DNA of 64,000 nt from PALSA-555 sp963821325 (GTDB taxonomy: Bacteria; Actinomycetota; Acidimicrobiia; IMCC26256; PALSA-555), in NCBI GenBank assembly GCA_963821325.1, contig CAWGDC010000002.1, positions 186,001-250,000 on the forward strand. Direction: 5' to 3'. The notes beneath the pieces were generated by a model that had not been told where the DNA came from, made no database searches, and saw nothing but the letters and a program-made list of their open reading frames with translations. This document shows, in pieces, positions 1-8,071 of this stretch (positions within the stretch are counted from its first letter, which is position 1; each line of letters begins with the position of its first letter). A program made the position numbers and the translations under genes.

Positions 1-1128
1 GAAGAAGTGGCTGCCCCAGAAGGCGGACACGTAGGCGGCGCCGGCCTTCCGGGCCCACTGTCCGGTGATGGCCAGGAAGCGCGCGTCGAGGGACTCGAAG
101 AACGAGAAGTTGTCCAGCCGCATCACCGCGGTGCTCGCGGTCGGCGCGCTGTTGGGGGTCGTCGTCTTGTACAGCCAGACCTCGTCAGCGACGATCGGCT
201 TGCCGGCCTGGTGGGCGAGCTGTGCCTCGTCGATGAGGGCGGACACCTCGTTCGCCCCGATCGGGTAGAGGTGGGTGTCGAGATAGTCGATCGGCTGGGC
301 GAGGAGCGCCTGGTCGAAGCTCAAGGGCTCCCACGTTGACCCGCCAGCTCCGATGAGGGTCCCGGGATGCGGCCCGAGTGTCGAGAGGACCTGCTGGACG
401 TAGGACGCGGCGCCACTTGGGGTGCTGAAGTCGGCGATTTGGGTCAGTGCGGCCTCGGTCGACGGTTCGGCGAGGACGGTGAGGTAGTCCGGGTGGATCT
501 GTGAGACGACGATCTGAGCCTGCTGCGCCGTCATCGCGGCGAACCCGGACAGCGAGCTTGGGAATGGGTAGTTGCAGTTGGCGTACGGCGTGTTGCAGAA
601 CAGAGCGCCGAGTTCGACGGAGACCTTGAGGCCCCGAGCGCGGGCGTGGTCGGCGACCGTCGCGTAGAACGAGGTGTACGCGGAGCTGTCCGGCCCGAAG
701 GCCGGCAGGAGCATCGGCAGCTTGATGCCGAGCGTGACGCCTCCGACGCCGAGCCGGCGGAGTGAGTCGAGGGACTGGTCGACGGCGGTCATCGTGCCGG
801 GTTGCAGGAGCGAGCTGAGCCGGTTGCCGTTGGCGACCAGTAGCTCGGTGCCCGGCACCGGCGGCGCGGTGGCTGGCGTCGCGAAGGTTGGCATCGAGGC
901 GACGGCGGACGCGTAACCGTCGAGTTCCGAGCTCAGCTGTGCGAAGAGAACCTGGTACTGCGACGGCACAGGCGACGCGGGCCGATTCGGGGCGGTCGTG
1001 CTGCTCTGCTGCGTAGCCGGGGTCGCGGACGATCCGCTCGAGCTACAGGCAGTGACGACGAGGGCCACGCAGACCGCGATGATCGTGATGGGCCAGAGGC
1101 CGGTGCGTTGCCGATTCCGTCCTGTCAT
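1..1128 (-). CDS. Secreted lipoprotein with TIM-barrel-like glycoside-hydrolase-type domain (partial, C-terminus beyond window)
   Basis: Reading the minus strand from the ATG at 1128-1126 gives 376 codons with no stop before the window edge. The N-terminus is a lipoprotein signal: basic residues, a hydrophobic stretch and a lipobox V-T-A-C with Cys28, followed by a Ser/Thr/Gln/Pro-rich linker. Further on it reads as an extracellular (beta/alpha)8-type enzyme, with segments such as SLRRLGVGGVTLGIKLPML, DYLTVLAEPSTEA and IDYLDTHLYPIG, and a Glu in IVADEVWLYK near the end that resembles a glycosidase acid residue. The family is not certain. It is transcribed divergently from the methyltransferase gene at 1343. 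The fold is inferred from segment pattern, not from a search. Confidence 0.72.
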   Translation of the reverse strand, partial: MTGRNRQRTGLWPITIIAVCVALVVTACSSSGSSATPATQQSSTTAPNRPASPVPSQYQVLFAQLSSELDGYASAVASMPTFATPATAPPVPGTELLVANGNRLSSLLQPGTMTAVDQSLDSLRRLGVGGVTLGIKLPMLLPAFGPDSSAYTSFYATVADHARARGLKVSVELGALFCNTPYANCNYPFPSSLSGFAAMTAQQAQIVVSQIHPDYLTVLAEPSTEAALTQIADFSTPSGAASYVQQVLSTLGPHPGTLIGAGGSTWEPLSFDQALLAQPIDYLDTHLYPIGANEVSALIDEAQLAHQAGKPIVADEVWLYKTTTPNSAPTASTAVMRLDNFSFFESLDARFLAITGQWARKAGAAYVSAFWGSHFF

Positions 1129-1342
1129 GTCGTCCTCTTGGCCTCCTGACCCCGGATAGTGCCGTCGGTGGACGACGAAGCGGTGATCGGTCCGTTAGGA
1201 CCTGGTCAGAACAGCTCGGCGGCGGGCGGTGCGCGAGGTCGCCTCCGCGGCGAGATCGCGGGCGGCGAAGGTAACCCAAGGTGCGTGGCTCGGTAGCGTG
1301 GCCGTCCCGGCGGTGTCTCGGATGGGCGGTCGAGAGGGTCTG

Positions 1343-2461
1343 ATGAGCGAAACCACCGAAGGGATGAAGGGAAGCGGCTACTACGATTCCCACTCCGAGT
1401 ATCAGCGACGTGTGGCTGCGTCGGGCTCGGAGAGGTTGGCGGCGCTCGTGACCGGCATGGAGCCGATCGACGTCGATCCCTTCACCATCGTCGACTATGG
1501 GTGCAGTGAGGGAGCCAACTCCGTCGTAGCGATCGGCGGCGCGTTGCGGGCGCTCCGCACGCGTGCCGCCGACACGACGGTGGTGACGGTGCACAACGAC
1601 CTACCGACCAACGACTTCAACACCCTCTTTCGGAACCTCTCGCACCGAGAGGACAGCTATCTGCGAGTCCCAGGCGGACCTGTGCTCCCGATGGCCTCGG
1701 CGACCTCGTTCTATGAGCCGGTGGTCCCCTCGGGCCGAGCCCAGCTTGGAGTGTCGTTTTCGGCTGCGCACTGGTTGCGTGAGGAGCCGACGGCGCGGGT
1801 CCCTGGCAGCTTCCTGATATCTGACGCCACCGGTCAGGATCGCAAGGCGCTTGCTCAGCAGGCCGACCGCGACTGGTCTCGGTTCCTCGCCATGCGGGCA
1901 TCGGACCTGGGCGCTGGTGGCGTCCTCTTTGTGCAGATGATCGGGAGCTTGCCCCCGGATGGCCATGAACAGAAGGCCACCGCTCGCAAGCTCATTCGGG
2001 CGATGTACGACGTGGCCAAGGCCATGGTCGACGATGGTCGTCTCCGCCAAGAGGCTCTGGACGGCTACGTGTTCCCGACGTACATGCGCACCGTTGCGGA
2101 GGCAACAGCTCCACTCGATCACCCGAGCTCGCCGCTCGCTCGTTCGTTTCACATCGACGTGGCCCAAGTCGACGCGGTGCCCAACCCCTACTTCGAGGCA
2201 TACCGCGAGACCGGCGATGAGCAGATCTACGCCGAGCACTACGTTGCGTTCGTTCGCGCGTTCAGTGAGTCGACGATACGCAATGGTCTCCTGGCGCCGG
2301 GGATCATCGGTGGTTCGATCGATGCTGCTGTCGACGACTTCTATGCCGAGCTTCGACGCCGAACGGCGCTCGATCCCGAGTGGTCACGGTTCGAGGACTG
2401 GACGCTGATCGTCGCCTTGACCCGGCTCAAGGACCGCTCACCAACGGCGACAAGGAACTGA
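1343..2461 (+). CDS. SAM-dependent carboxyl methyltransferase, SABATH family
   Basis: 372 aa from the ATG at 1343; the reading frame stays open upstream, but similarity to the family begins here. It carries hallmark SABATH segments: YYDSHSEYQ near the N-terminus, the SAM-binding loop VDYGCSEGANS (about 50-60), HNDLPTNDFNTLF (about 84-96) and a later SFSAAHWL. SABATH enzymes methylate carboxyl groups (or ring nitrogen) of small molecules such as salicylate, jasmonate, indole-acetate or benzoate in plants; bacterial members are scattered and mostly uncharacterised. The substrate cannot be read from sequence. The gene stands alone, divergent from the lipoprotein gene and convergent with the sigma-factor gene. 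A cytosolic enzyme is expected. Confidence 0.88.
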   Translation: MSETTEGMKGSGYYDSHSEYQRRVAASGSERLAALVTGMEPIDVDPFTIVDYGCSEGANSVVAIGGALRALRTRAADTTVVTVHNDLPTNDFNTLFRNLSHREDSYLRVPGGPVLPMASATSFYEPVVPSGRAQLGVSFSAAHWLREEPTARVPGSFLISDATGQDRKALAQQADRDWSRFLAMRASDLGAGGVLFVQMIGSLPPDGHEQKATARKLIRAMYDVAKAMVDDGRLRQEALDGYVFPTYMRTVAEATAPLDHPSSPLARSFHIDVAQVDAVPNPYFEAYRETGDEQIYAEHYVAFVRAFSESTIRNGLLAPGIIGGSIDAAVDDFYAELRRRTALDPEWSRFEDWTLIVALTRLKDRSPTATRN

Positions 2462-2517
2462 CCTCGATCCGCGTTCCCGTTACGTCATCCGCAAGCCAGG
2501 AATGCTGCTGAGCTGGT

Positions 2518-2545
2518 GTGACTCGCGACGTCGACCGCGACTCAC
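2518..2545. terminator. Hairpin between convergent genes, possible bidirectional terminator
   Basis: An inverted repeat GTGA-c-TCGCG / loop ACGTCGAC / CGCGA-c-TCAC lies between the ends of the SABATH methyltransferase (2461) and the sigma-factor gene (2567). Nine base pairs interrupted by one mismatch are visible. There is no T-tract, as is common in high-GC actinobacteria, so terminator function is inferred from position only. Confidence 0.4.
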
Positions 2546-2566
2546 CGGACGGCGACGCGCCCGCCT

Positions 2567-3508
2567 CTAGACGTCAGCCAGCTCGCGCATGTCGATGTTG
2601 AAGGCTGGATGGCGAAGCTTCGCCATCGCCTTGGCCTCGATTTGGCGGATGCGCTCCCGTGTCAGCTGGAACGTCTCCCCGACCTCCTCGAGGGTTCGGG
2701 GCTCGCCACGGTCAAGGCCGAAGCGAAGCGTGATGACGATCCGCTCACGGTGGTTGAGCTTGAGGAGCATCTTGGCCGTCTCAGCTGGGAGGAGACTGGC
2801 GGCGGTCGCCTCGAAGGGCGAGGCCGCGGACCGGTCAGCCACGCGGTCGCCGAACTCACCGTCTCCGTCTTCGCCGATCGGCTGCGACAGCGAGATCGGC
2901 TCGGCCGCGATCTGCAGCGTCTCGGACACTTTGGCGGGCGCCATCCCGAGCTCGTCGGCGAGCTCGGTGATCGTGGAGCGGCGGCCAAGCCGGGCCTCGA
3001 GCTCGACGCGCACCTGCTGCAGGCGGGAGAGGTTGTCTGCGGCGTGAATCGGGAGTCGTACCGTCCGGCCGGTGTTGGCGATCCCTCGCGAGATGGACTG
3101 GCGGATCCACCACGTCGCGTAGGTGGAGAACTTGAAGCCTTTGCGCCAATCGAACTTGTCGACGGCGTGGATGAGGCCGAGGTTCCCCTCCTGGATCAGG
3201 TCAAGGAGCGGCAGCCCAGATCGTTGGTAGCGCTTGGCGATCGAGACGACCAAGCGGAGGTTGGCTTGCACGAAGGTGCGGTGCGCTTCGCTTCCGGCCC
3301 GGACGGTACGGCGCAGAGCACGTCGCTCCGCTGGCGTGAGTGATGCGCCGCCGTCCAGTTTGAGGCGGGCCGCGGCCCCGGCTTCGATGCGTTGCGCCAA
3401 GTCCTGCTCGTCGCTCTTGGACAGCAACTCGTACTGCCCGGCTTGGTGGAGATAGAGCTGGACGAGATCGTCGGTATCGGTGACGCGCGCTTGCTTGCGA
3501 CTCGGCAT
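2567..3508 (-). CDS. RNA polymerase sigma factor, sigma-70 group 2 (RpoD/SigB/HrdB-like)
   Basis: 313 aa. Region 1.2 starts near residue 12 (DLVQLYLHQAGQYELLS). Region 2 is complete, with ANLRLVVSIAKRYQ, LLDLIQEGNLGLIHAVDKFDWRKG and the -10-recognition segment KFSTYATWWIRQSI. Regions 3 and 4 follow, ending in the region-4.2 helix-turn-helix around LTRERIRQIEAKAM. There is no region 1.1, and the protein is shorter than a housekeeping RpoD, so a non-essential group-2 factor is most likely. It lies 60 nt downstream of a cold-shock gene on the same strand and near a helicase with a cold-shock domain, which suggests (inference) a stress or cold-shift role. Confidence 0.92.
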   Translation of the reverse strand: MPSRKQARVTDTDDLVQLYLHQAGQYELLSKSDEQDLAQRIEAGAAARLKLDGGASLTPAERRALRRTVRAGSEAHRTFVQANLRLVVSIAKRYQRSGLPLLDLIQEGNLGLIHAVDKFDWRKGFKFSTYATWWIRQSISRGIANTGRTVRLPIHAADNLSRLQQVRVELEARLGRRSTITELADELGMAPAKVSETLQIAAEPISLSQPIGEDGDGEFGDRVADRSAASPFEATAASLLPAETAKMLLKLNHRERIVITLRFGLDRGEPRTLEEVGETFQLTRERIRQIEAKAMAKLRHPAFNIDMRELADV

Positions 3509-3541
3509 CAGGCCTTCCGGGACTGCGGGTTGAAGCGGTGT

Positions 3542-3561
3542 GCGGCCCAGAGCTCGGCCGC
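3542..3561. terminator. Short GC hairpin between csp and sigma-factor gene
   Basis: A perfect six-base inverted repeat GCGGCC / GGCCGC with an eight-base loop sits in the 60-nt gap between the cold-shock gene and the sigma gene. It could attenuate read-through from the highly expressed csp into the sigma gene, or protect the csp 3' end. It has no U-tract; function is inferred. Confidence 0.3.
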
Positions 3562-3568
3562 GGTGCCG

Positions 3569-3769
3569 CTAGATCGGGCGAACGTTCTGAGCTTCTTCGC
3601 CCTTCTGGCCGCGTCCGACATCGAATTCCACGTTCTGACCCTCTTGGAGGGTCTTGAAGCCCGACCCTTGGATCGCCGAGAAGTGGACGAACACGTCGTC
3701 GCCCTGCTCACGCGAGATGAAGCCGTAGCCCTTTTGGTCGTTAAAGAACTTAACTGTTCCTGTTGCCAC
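3569..3769 (-). CDS. Cold-shock protein, CspA family (copy 1)
   Basis: 66 aa starting at a GTG codon (3769). It is a complete cold-shock domain with both RNA-binding motifs, RNP1 (KGYGFI) and RNP2 (VFVHF), and the usual ending QNVRPI. It is predicted to be a single-stranded nucleic-acid chaperone. It differs from the copy at 34472 in only a small number of residues. Its upstream region shares a promoter/leader block with that copy. The sigma-factor gene follows on the same strand. Confidence 0.95.
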   Translation of the reverse strand: MATGTVKFFNDQKGYGFISREQGDDVFVHFSAIQGSGFKTLQEGQNVEFDVGRGQKGEEAQNVRPI

Positions 3770-3793
3770 CGGGTTTCACGTCCTTCGGTATCA

Positions 3794-3838
3794 CCGGGAC
3801 GGTCCGATTGACACGACCTCGGCATCTCTAGTGTACGA
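3794..3838 (-). promoter_or_regulatory. Shared csp promoter/leader element (copy 1)
   Basis: A 45-nt block upstream of cold-shock gene 1 is largely repeated at 34712-34756 upstream of cold-shock gene 2. On the minus strand it runs from TCGTACACT (a -10-like TACACT at 3835-3830) through CCGAGG, CGTGTCA and GGACCGTCCCGG. The last segment contains the palindrome GGACCGTCC. No clear -35 is seen. If TACACT is a -10, the mRNA has a leader of roughly 50-60 nt. Conservation in otherwise unrelated flanks suggests co-regulation of the two genes. Confidence 0.55.
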
Positions 3839-3975
3839 CACTTTTCCGTAGTCCCCTTCAGGCGACACCAAGACGAAGGCTGTGTGATCTGGTCGCAGCA
3901 ACGGACGCGGCGGCCTGCGTGGCTCGTGTGCGAACGAGGCGGACAAGGAGGGCGGACGGCGGGGCGGTCGGGGCA

Positions 3976-5367
3976 CTAGACCAGGGCGACGTTTCGGGCC
4001 TGGCGGCCCTTCTCGCCGGTCCGGATCTCGAACGCCACGCGGCGTCCGTTTCGCAGCTCGCGGAGTGGGACCCCCGCAATTGCTGACGCGTGGAGGAAGA
4101 CGTCGTCATCGCCGTCGCGGGCGATGAAGCCGTAGCCCTTCCGTGGGTTGAACCATCGGATGGTCCCGGCGCTCGCCGGCACTTCGGTCGCCGGCGGGTC
4201 GGCGGTGGGCGCCGTCGTGCCCGAGGGCTCGGGGGCGGCGGTTTCGACGGCGACGTGCCGTGTGGGTCGTGTGAGGCCGAGGGGCAGCTGAAGCCCTCGC
4301 TGGATCTCCTTGGCTTCACGGGCCTGGTCGGGTTCCACGAGCGAGATCACGAGCCCCGATGCCCCGGCCCGGGCCGTTCGGCCGGCCCGGTGGGTGTAGT
4401 CGGTGACACTCGGGGCGGGGTCGTACTGGACGACGCAGGCGACGTCGTCGACGTGGATCCCGCGGGCGGCGACGTCCGTCGCCACCAGCGCATCGATCGT
4501 GCGCCTGCCGAACGCCGCGAGGGCGCGATCGCGTTGCGGTTGCGACCGCGAGCCGTGGATGGCATCGGACCGGATCCCGGCGGTGGCCAGTTGTCGAGCG
4601 ATGCGGTCGGCTCGTCGCCGGGTGCGGCAGAAGACGATCGTGGCGCCGGAACCACGAATGGCGTCGACGCAGGCGTCCAGCCGCTCTCGATCGGCCACCT
4701 TCCAGAAGAGGTGGGTGACGAGGCCCCGCTCCTCGGCCGCGGTGGCGACACGGTGCACGACCGGGTTCCGTTGGAACCGGCGAACCAGGGAGTCAGCGGT
4801 CTGGTCGAGCGTCGCCGAGAAGAGCAGCGTCTGACGGGTCGCAGGTGTCTGGTCGATCAGGCGCCGAACCTGCGGGAGGAAGCCCATATCGGCCATGCGG
4901 TCGGCCTCATCAACGACGACGACCTCGATGGCGCTGAGGTCCACGTCGCCACGACCGATCAGATCGCCGAGGCGTCCCGGACATGCCACCAGGACGTCGA
5001 CACCCTGACGCAAGGCTCGGCGTTGCCGATCGAACCCGACGCCGCCATAACACGTGGCGACGCGGACACCACGGGTGCGGCCGAGCCACTCGAGCTCACC
5101 GCAGACCTGGGTCGCCAGTTCGCGGGTGGGGACCAGGACGAGGCCGCGCGGGCGCCGAGGCTCGGCGCGACCGACCCGCTCGACGAGCGGGATACCGAAG
5201 GCAACGGTCTTGCCCGATCCGGTCGGAGCCTGACCGCAAACGTCGCGGCCGGCTCGGGCATCGGGAATCGTCAAGGCTTGGATGGGAAGGGGGGTCTCGA
5301 AACCGCGACCGGCAAGCGTCGCAGCGAGGGCCTCGGGGACGCCGAGGTCTGTGAACGAGGGAGGCAT
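3976..5367 (-). CDS. DEAD-box RNA helicase fused to a C-terminal cold-shock domain
   Basis: 463 aa. The helicase core is complete: a Q-motif-like TPLPIQ (about 25-30), Walker A APTGSGKT (47-54), PTRELA (80-85), DEAD box VDEAD (152-156), SAT (184-186), and motif VI HRAGRTAR. A Pro/Thr-rich linker leads to a second domain at about 400-463 that is an entire cold-shock domain (TIRWFNPRKGYGFIARDG, DVFLHASAI). DEAD helicases unwind mRNA and rRNA structure at low temperature, and CSDs bind single-stranded RNA, so the fusion would tether the helicase to RNA. It lies next to csp copy 1 and the sigma factor. A leader of about 260 nt without a gene precedes it. Confidence 0.93.
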   Translation of the reverse strand: MPPSFTDLGVPEALAATLAGRGFETPLPIQALTIPDARAGRDVCGQAPTGSGKTVAFGIPLVERVGRAEPRRPRGLVLVPTRELATQVCGELEWLGRTRGVRVATCYGGVGFDRQRRALRQGVDVLVACPGRLGDLIGRGDVDLSAIEVVVVDEADRMADMGFLPQVRRLIDQTPATRQTLLFSATLDQTADSLVRRFQRNPVVHRVATAAEERGLVTHLFWKVADRERLDACVDAIRGSGATIVFCRTRRRADRIARQLATAGIRSDAIHGSRSQPQRDRALAAFGRRTIDALVATDVAARGIHVDDVACVVQYDPAPSVTDYTHRAGRTARAGASGLVISLVEPDQAREAKEIQRGLQLPLGLTRPTRHVAVETAAPEPSGTTAPTADPPATEVPASAGTIRWFNPRKGYGFIARDGDDDVFLHASAIAGVPLRELRNGRRVAFEIRTGEKGRQARNVALV

Positions 5368-5629
5368 AAGAGGGGTTACTCCGGTCTGGTGTCACGGTGG
5401 AATGGGTCAGGTCTCACAAGGTGAAGGCACCCGAGACGCTGAACCGGTGAAAAGTGGAACACCCAGTGCGTGCCGAAAAGCCGGCAACCATGTGGCAATC
5501 CCGGGGCACGAGTGACAGTCACACCCAGCGGGACAAACCGATCGTATCACACGACGACCGACGAAGGATCGGCAGGCGCCCAGCGGCTCAGATCGCGAAA
5601 CTCGGGCGAAACGTGAGCACGTTCGCGGG

Positions 5630-6301
5630 CTACACGCCGACGGTGACGGGGCGATACCGGCAGATCGAGTTCCGGAACCACAACATCGAGACGCCGACGG
5701 CCAGCACGGTGACGACGATCGAATAGAGGGTCTGGGTGACGGCAAACGTCGTGGTCGCCAACGTGATCAGGAGGCAGTAGGCGATGATGGCGTTCATGAG
5801 CCCGACGGCCGCCCACATCATCGAATTCCGGATGAAGAATCGATGCACGTAGGGTGCAACGAGAACCTCGCTCGGCAGCGTCACGAAGTCCCCTGCGAAT
5901 CGGCGTGACAGCGGCTGGCCCGCCGGCACCGAGCACAGGAACGCCAGCCCCACTGCCGCCGTGCCGATGGTCGGCTGCAGGAAGTAGATGAAGGCGCTAC
6001 CCGTCGTCAATGCCAGCGCGGAGCGAACGATGAGCATTCCCATACCGAGGATCGCCATCGCGGGAACTCGTCGGCTCTTCGCCATCCGGCGGATGATCGC
6101 GAAGCCCGACCAGCCGAGCCCGGCCGCCATGGCCGGTCCGATCCCGCCGATTTGGTAGCCCACGAGGAACAGAGCGAGCGGGAGCAGCACGCCGTCGACG
6201 ACATGTGGTGTGGCGCGCCACGCAGCCTGGCCGAGGCTCGGCAGCCTGACGGGCTCGATGCTGTCGAGCTCGAATCCAGCTTGGATTGTGTCGGTCGGCA
6301 C
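5630..6301 (-). CDS. VC0807-like integral membrane protein
   Basis: 223 aa from a GTG start. Several hydrophobic segments are visible (about 36-55, 76-95, 100-125, 165-210), giving a five- or six-helix membrane protein. Segments such as PLALFLVGYQIGGIGPAMAAGL, RRMAKSRRVPAMAILG and QPTIGTAAVGLAFLCS, with PLSRRFAGDF between helices, match the pattern of the VC0807 (septation-protein-A-like) family. Function is unknown. It stands alone downstream of a gene-poor stretch. Confidence 0.7.
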   Translation of the reverse strand: MPTDTIQAGFELDSIEPVRLPSLGQAAWRATPHVVDGVLLPLALFLVGYQIGGIGPAMAAGLGWSGFAIIRRMAKSRRVPAMAILGMGMLIVRSALALTTGSAFIYFLQPTIGTAAVGLAFLCSVPAGQPLSRRFAGDFVTLPSEVLVAPYVHRFFIRNSMMWAAVGLMNAIIAYCLLITLATTTFAVTQTLYSIVVTVLAVGVSMLWFRNSICRYRPVTVGV

Positions 6302-6869
6302 AACTCTCTCGGGGTGCTAGTTCCGCACACCGCCGAGGTCTGGAGCAGTGCCGCGACGCTGGAGCGCCACAAATCGGAGCGACGCAGTCACTGTAGCCCC
6401 GAATGCAGTCGTCAACGTCCGCGCCGCGCCCCACTCGAGCGGTGCAGGCTGGCAATTCCCTTGAGGGCTCAAGGAGTCCTGGAGATCCGCCGACTGGCTC
6501 GCGGTCTGGTCGACCGCGAGTCGTCTGCCTCCGAGTTGACTGGTCGGGCGACGTCATCGCCTCACGGATGGTCATCGGCGGCCGAGCACGGCGCGGTCGC
6601 CGCAGCAGCGCCTCGATTGAGTGTTCTGAGGCGGGACTCGCCGGCGGTGGCCTCAGGTGCCGAGGACCTTCTGCTTCTGAGCCTGGAACTACTGCGGGAT
6701 AGCGAGGGCCCGCTGTGTCGTCGACTGGCTGTCTGGCGCCTCGGAGTCGCCTTTCGCGGACCCCGGAGGTATCCGTCGCACGTCGCTGCGGGGAGCGTCT
6801 TCGGCCGCGGCTGCGATCCTCCTGGGCCGCGGATGGTCCGCCCCGTTGCCGTGAATAGGCTCCCCACCC
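6302..6869. other. Gene-poor stretch (568 nt)
   Basis: This interval lies between the divergent starts of the VC0807-like gene (6301) and the DUF4333-like gene (6870). Open frames cross it on both strands, but their translations are Arg/Ser-rich, low in hydrophobic pattern and match no family I know. No hairpin, RNA gene or repeat stands out. Confidence 0.5.
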
Positions 6870-7418
6870 ATGGCGCGGTACGTGCCCATCGGCGTCGCGA
6901 TCGCGGGGCTGGCGATCGTTCTCTCGGCGGCGCCCGTCGGCGCCGCGACGACCATCGCCGCGAACTCCAGCGTCGTCACGAACACGATCAAGAACGCCTT
7001 TCTTGTCCAACCCTCGAGCCCGTCGGCCAGCAAGGAGATCTGCCCCAGCAAGCAGGTGAAGGCCTTCGCCCGCTTCCAGTGCACCGCGATCGTCGACGGA
7101 CAGAGCGTCCCGGTCGCCGTGCAAGTGCTCGACACGGTTCCCCTGACGGTCAACGCGACGCCGCAGAAGGCGGTACTCAGTATCGATCACTCCGAGGGGG
7201 TACTCGAAGGTCGCTACTTCGAGCGGTACGGGGTTGCCGTCAGCGCCGTGTGCCCCGGCGCGAAGACGCACCGCTACCTCGTGGTCAACTCCGGAGCGAC
7301 GATCACCTGTCAGCTCATCGGCACGAGTGGGCCCGTGGCCACCGGCACGGTCACCGCCACCGACTTCGCCGGTGGGTACTCCTCGAGCGTGCTGCCGAGC
7401 GTCGCACGCACCGGCTGA
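6870..7418 (+). CDS. Secreted protein with two DUF4333-like repeats
   Basis: 182 aa with a clear Sec signal peptide (hydrophobic 6-20, cleavage near AAPVGAA, about 24-26). The mature part shows two copies of a Cys-containing pattern: ICPSKQ...FQCTAIVDGQ (Cys58 and Cys71) and VCPGAK...TITCQLIGTSG (Cys128 and Cys147), each followed by a Val/Thr-rich strand region. This resembles the DUF4333 domain found in exported actinobacterial proteins. Each Cys pair could form a disulfide. Function unknown; no operon partner. Confidence 0.65.
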   Translation: MARYVPIGVAIAGLAIVLSAAPVGAATTIAANSSVVTNTIKNAFLVQPSSPSASKEICPSKQVKAFARFQCTAIVDGQSVPVAVQVLDTVPLTVNATPQKAVLSIDHSEGVLEGRYFERYGVAVSAVCPGAKTHRYLVVNSGATITCQLIGTSGPVATGTVTATDFAGGYSSSVLPSVARTG

Positions 7419-7485
7419 CTCGCGGGCGAGGTCTGCACGACGGCGCGAGATCAGCAGAGCGTCAGGTACCAGCCCCCCGAGCAGC

Positions 7486-7953
7486 TCAGAGTCCCTCGAG
7501 CATGGACAGCACGGCCTGGTTCGACGGGATGTTCCACTGCTGGGCGCCGACGTCGCCGAAGCGGATCACGCCGGCAGCATCGACGACGAACAGCGCGGGT
7601 CGCTGTCCGAGTGACATCAGGCGGCTGGTCGCGTCGTACGCGTCGAAGACGGTGTGGTCGTCGTCGATGAGTGTCGGATACGGCAGGGGATGGGCCCGCA
7701 GGTACGCCTCGGACGACGCCGCGGACTCAGCCGAGATCGCCAAGACCTCGGCGCCGGCCTTCTGGAAGCGCTCGTAGTCATCACGCAACTGCGTGAGGTG
7801 TCGCCGACAGAACGGTCAGGCGTATCCCCGGAGGAACGCCAGCACGACCGGTCGGCCTCGATAGCTCGAGAGGCTGACCGTGCCGTCCCCGGAGCGGGGG
7901 AGGTTGAAGTCGGGGGCCTGGGAACCGACCGGGGCCTTGAGGCTCTCGCTCAT
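7486..7953 (-). CDS. Peroxiredoxin-like selenoprotein (in-frame UGA read as selenocysteine)
   Basis: 155 residues from ATG 7953 to the stop at 7486, interrupted by a single in-frame TGA at 7818-7816 (codon 46). The frame does not shift: the codons on both sides form one AhpC/TSA-type thioredoxin fold. N-terminal side: APDFNLPRSGDGTVSLSSY and RPVVLAFLRGYA. C-terminal side: PFCRRHLTQLRDDY, AEVLAISAES and PALFVVDAAGVIRF. The TGA replaces the peroxidatic Cys in the family's GYxCPFCR-type site, giving U46-P-F-C49, a UxxC redox motif. A SECIS-like hairpin begins 19 nt after the TGA. Seleno-forms of this redoxin family are known. The gene should reduce peroxides in the cytosol. No selA/B/C/D gene is in the window, so decoding capacity is not shown. 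A nonsense mutation or a base error is the alternative. Confidence 0.85.
7781..7796 (-). promoter_or_regulatory. Candidate bacterial SECIS hairpin inside the peroxiredoxin mRNA
   Basis: On the minus strand TCACGC-AGTT-GCGTGA forms a perfect six-pair stem with a four-base loop. The loop starts 25 nt after the UGA and has G as its second base. This fits the published general bacterial SECIS pattern (stem 4-16 bp, loop 3-14 nt, G among the first two loop bases, UGA-to-loop distance 16-37 nt). SelB would bind such a loop. Evidence is position and pairing only. Confidence 0.7.
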
Positions 7954-8071
7954 CGGTGCGATCGTACCCAGCGGCGACTCGCGGTCTTCGAGGCCACGGC
8001 CGAGCCGGAACGGCGATTCGCGCTCCAGACGATCTGAAGACTCGCCGTCGGTCGGATGGCGACTGGGAGGG

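Noticed and set aside
6152..7777. A 541-codon plus-strand open frame across the gene-poor stretch
   Set aside because: Low-complexity Arg/Ala/Ser-rich translation, overlapping the VC0807-like, DUF4333-like and peroxiredoxin genes in other frames.
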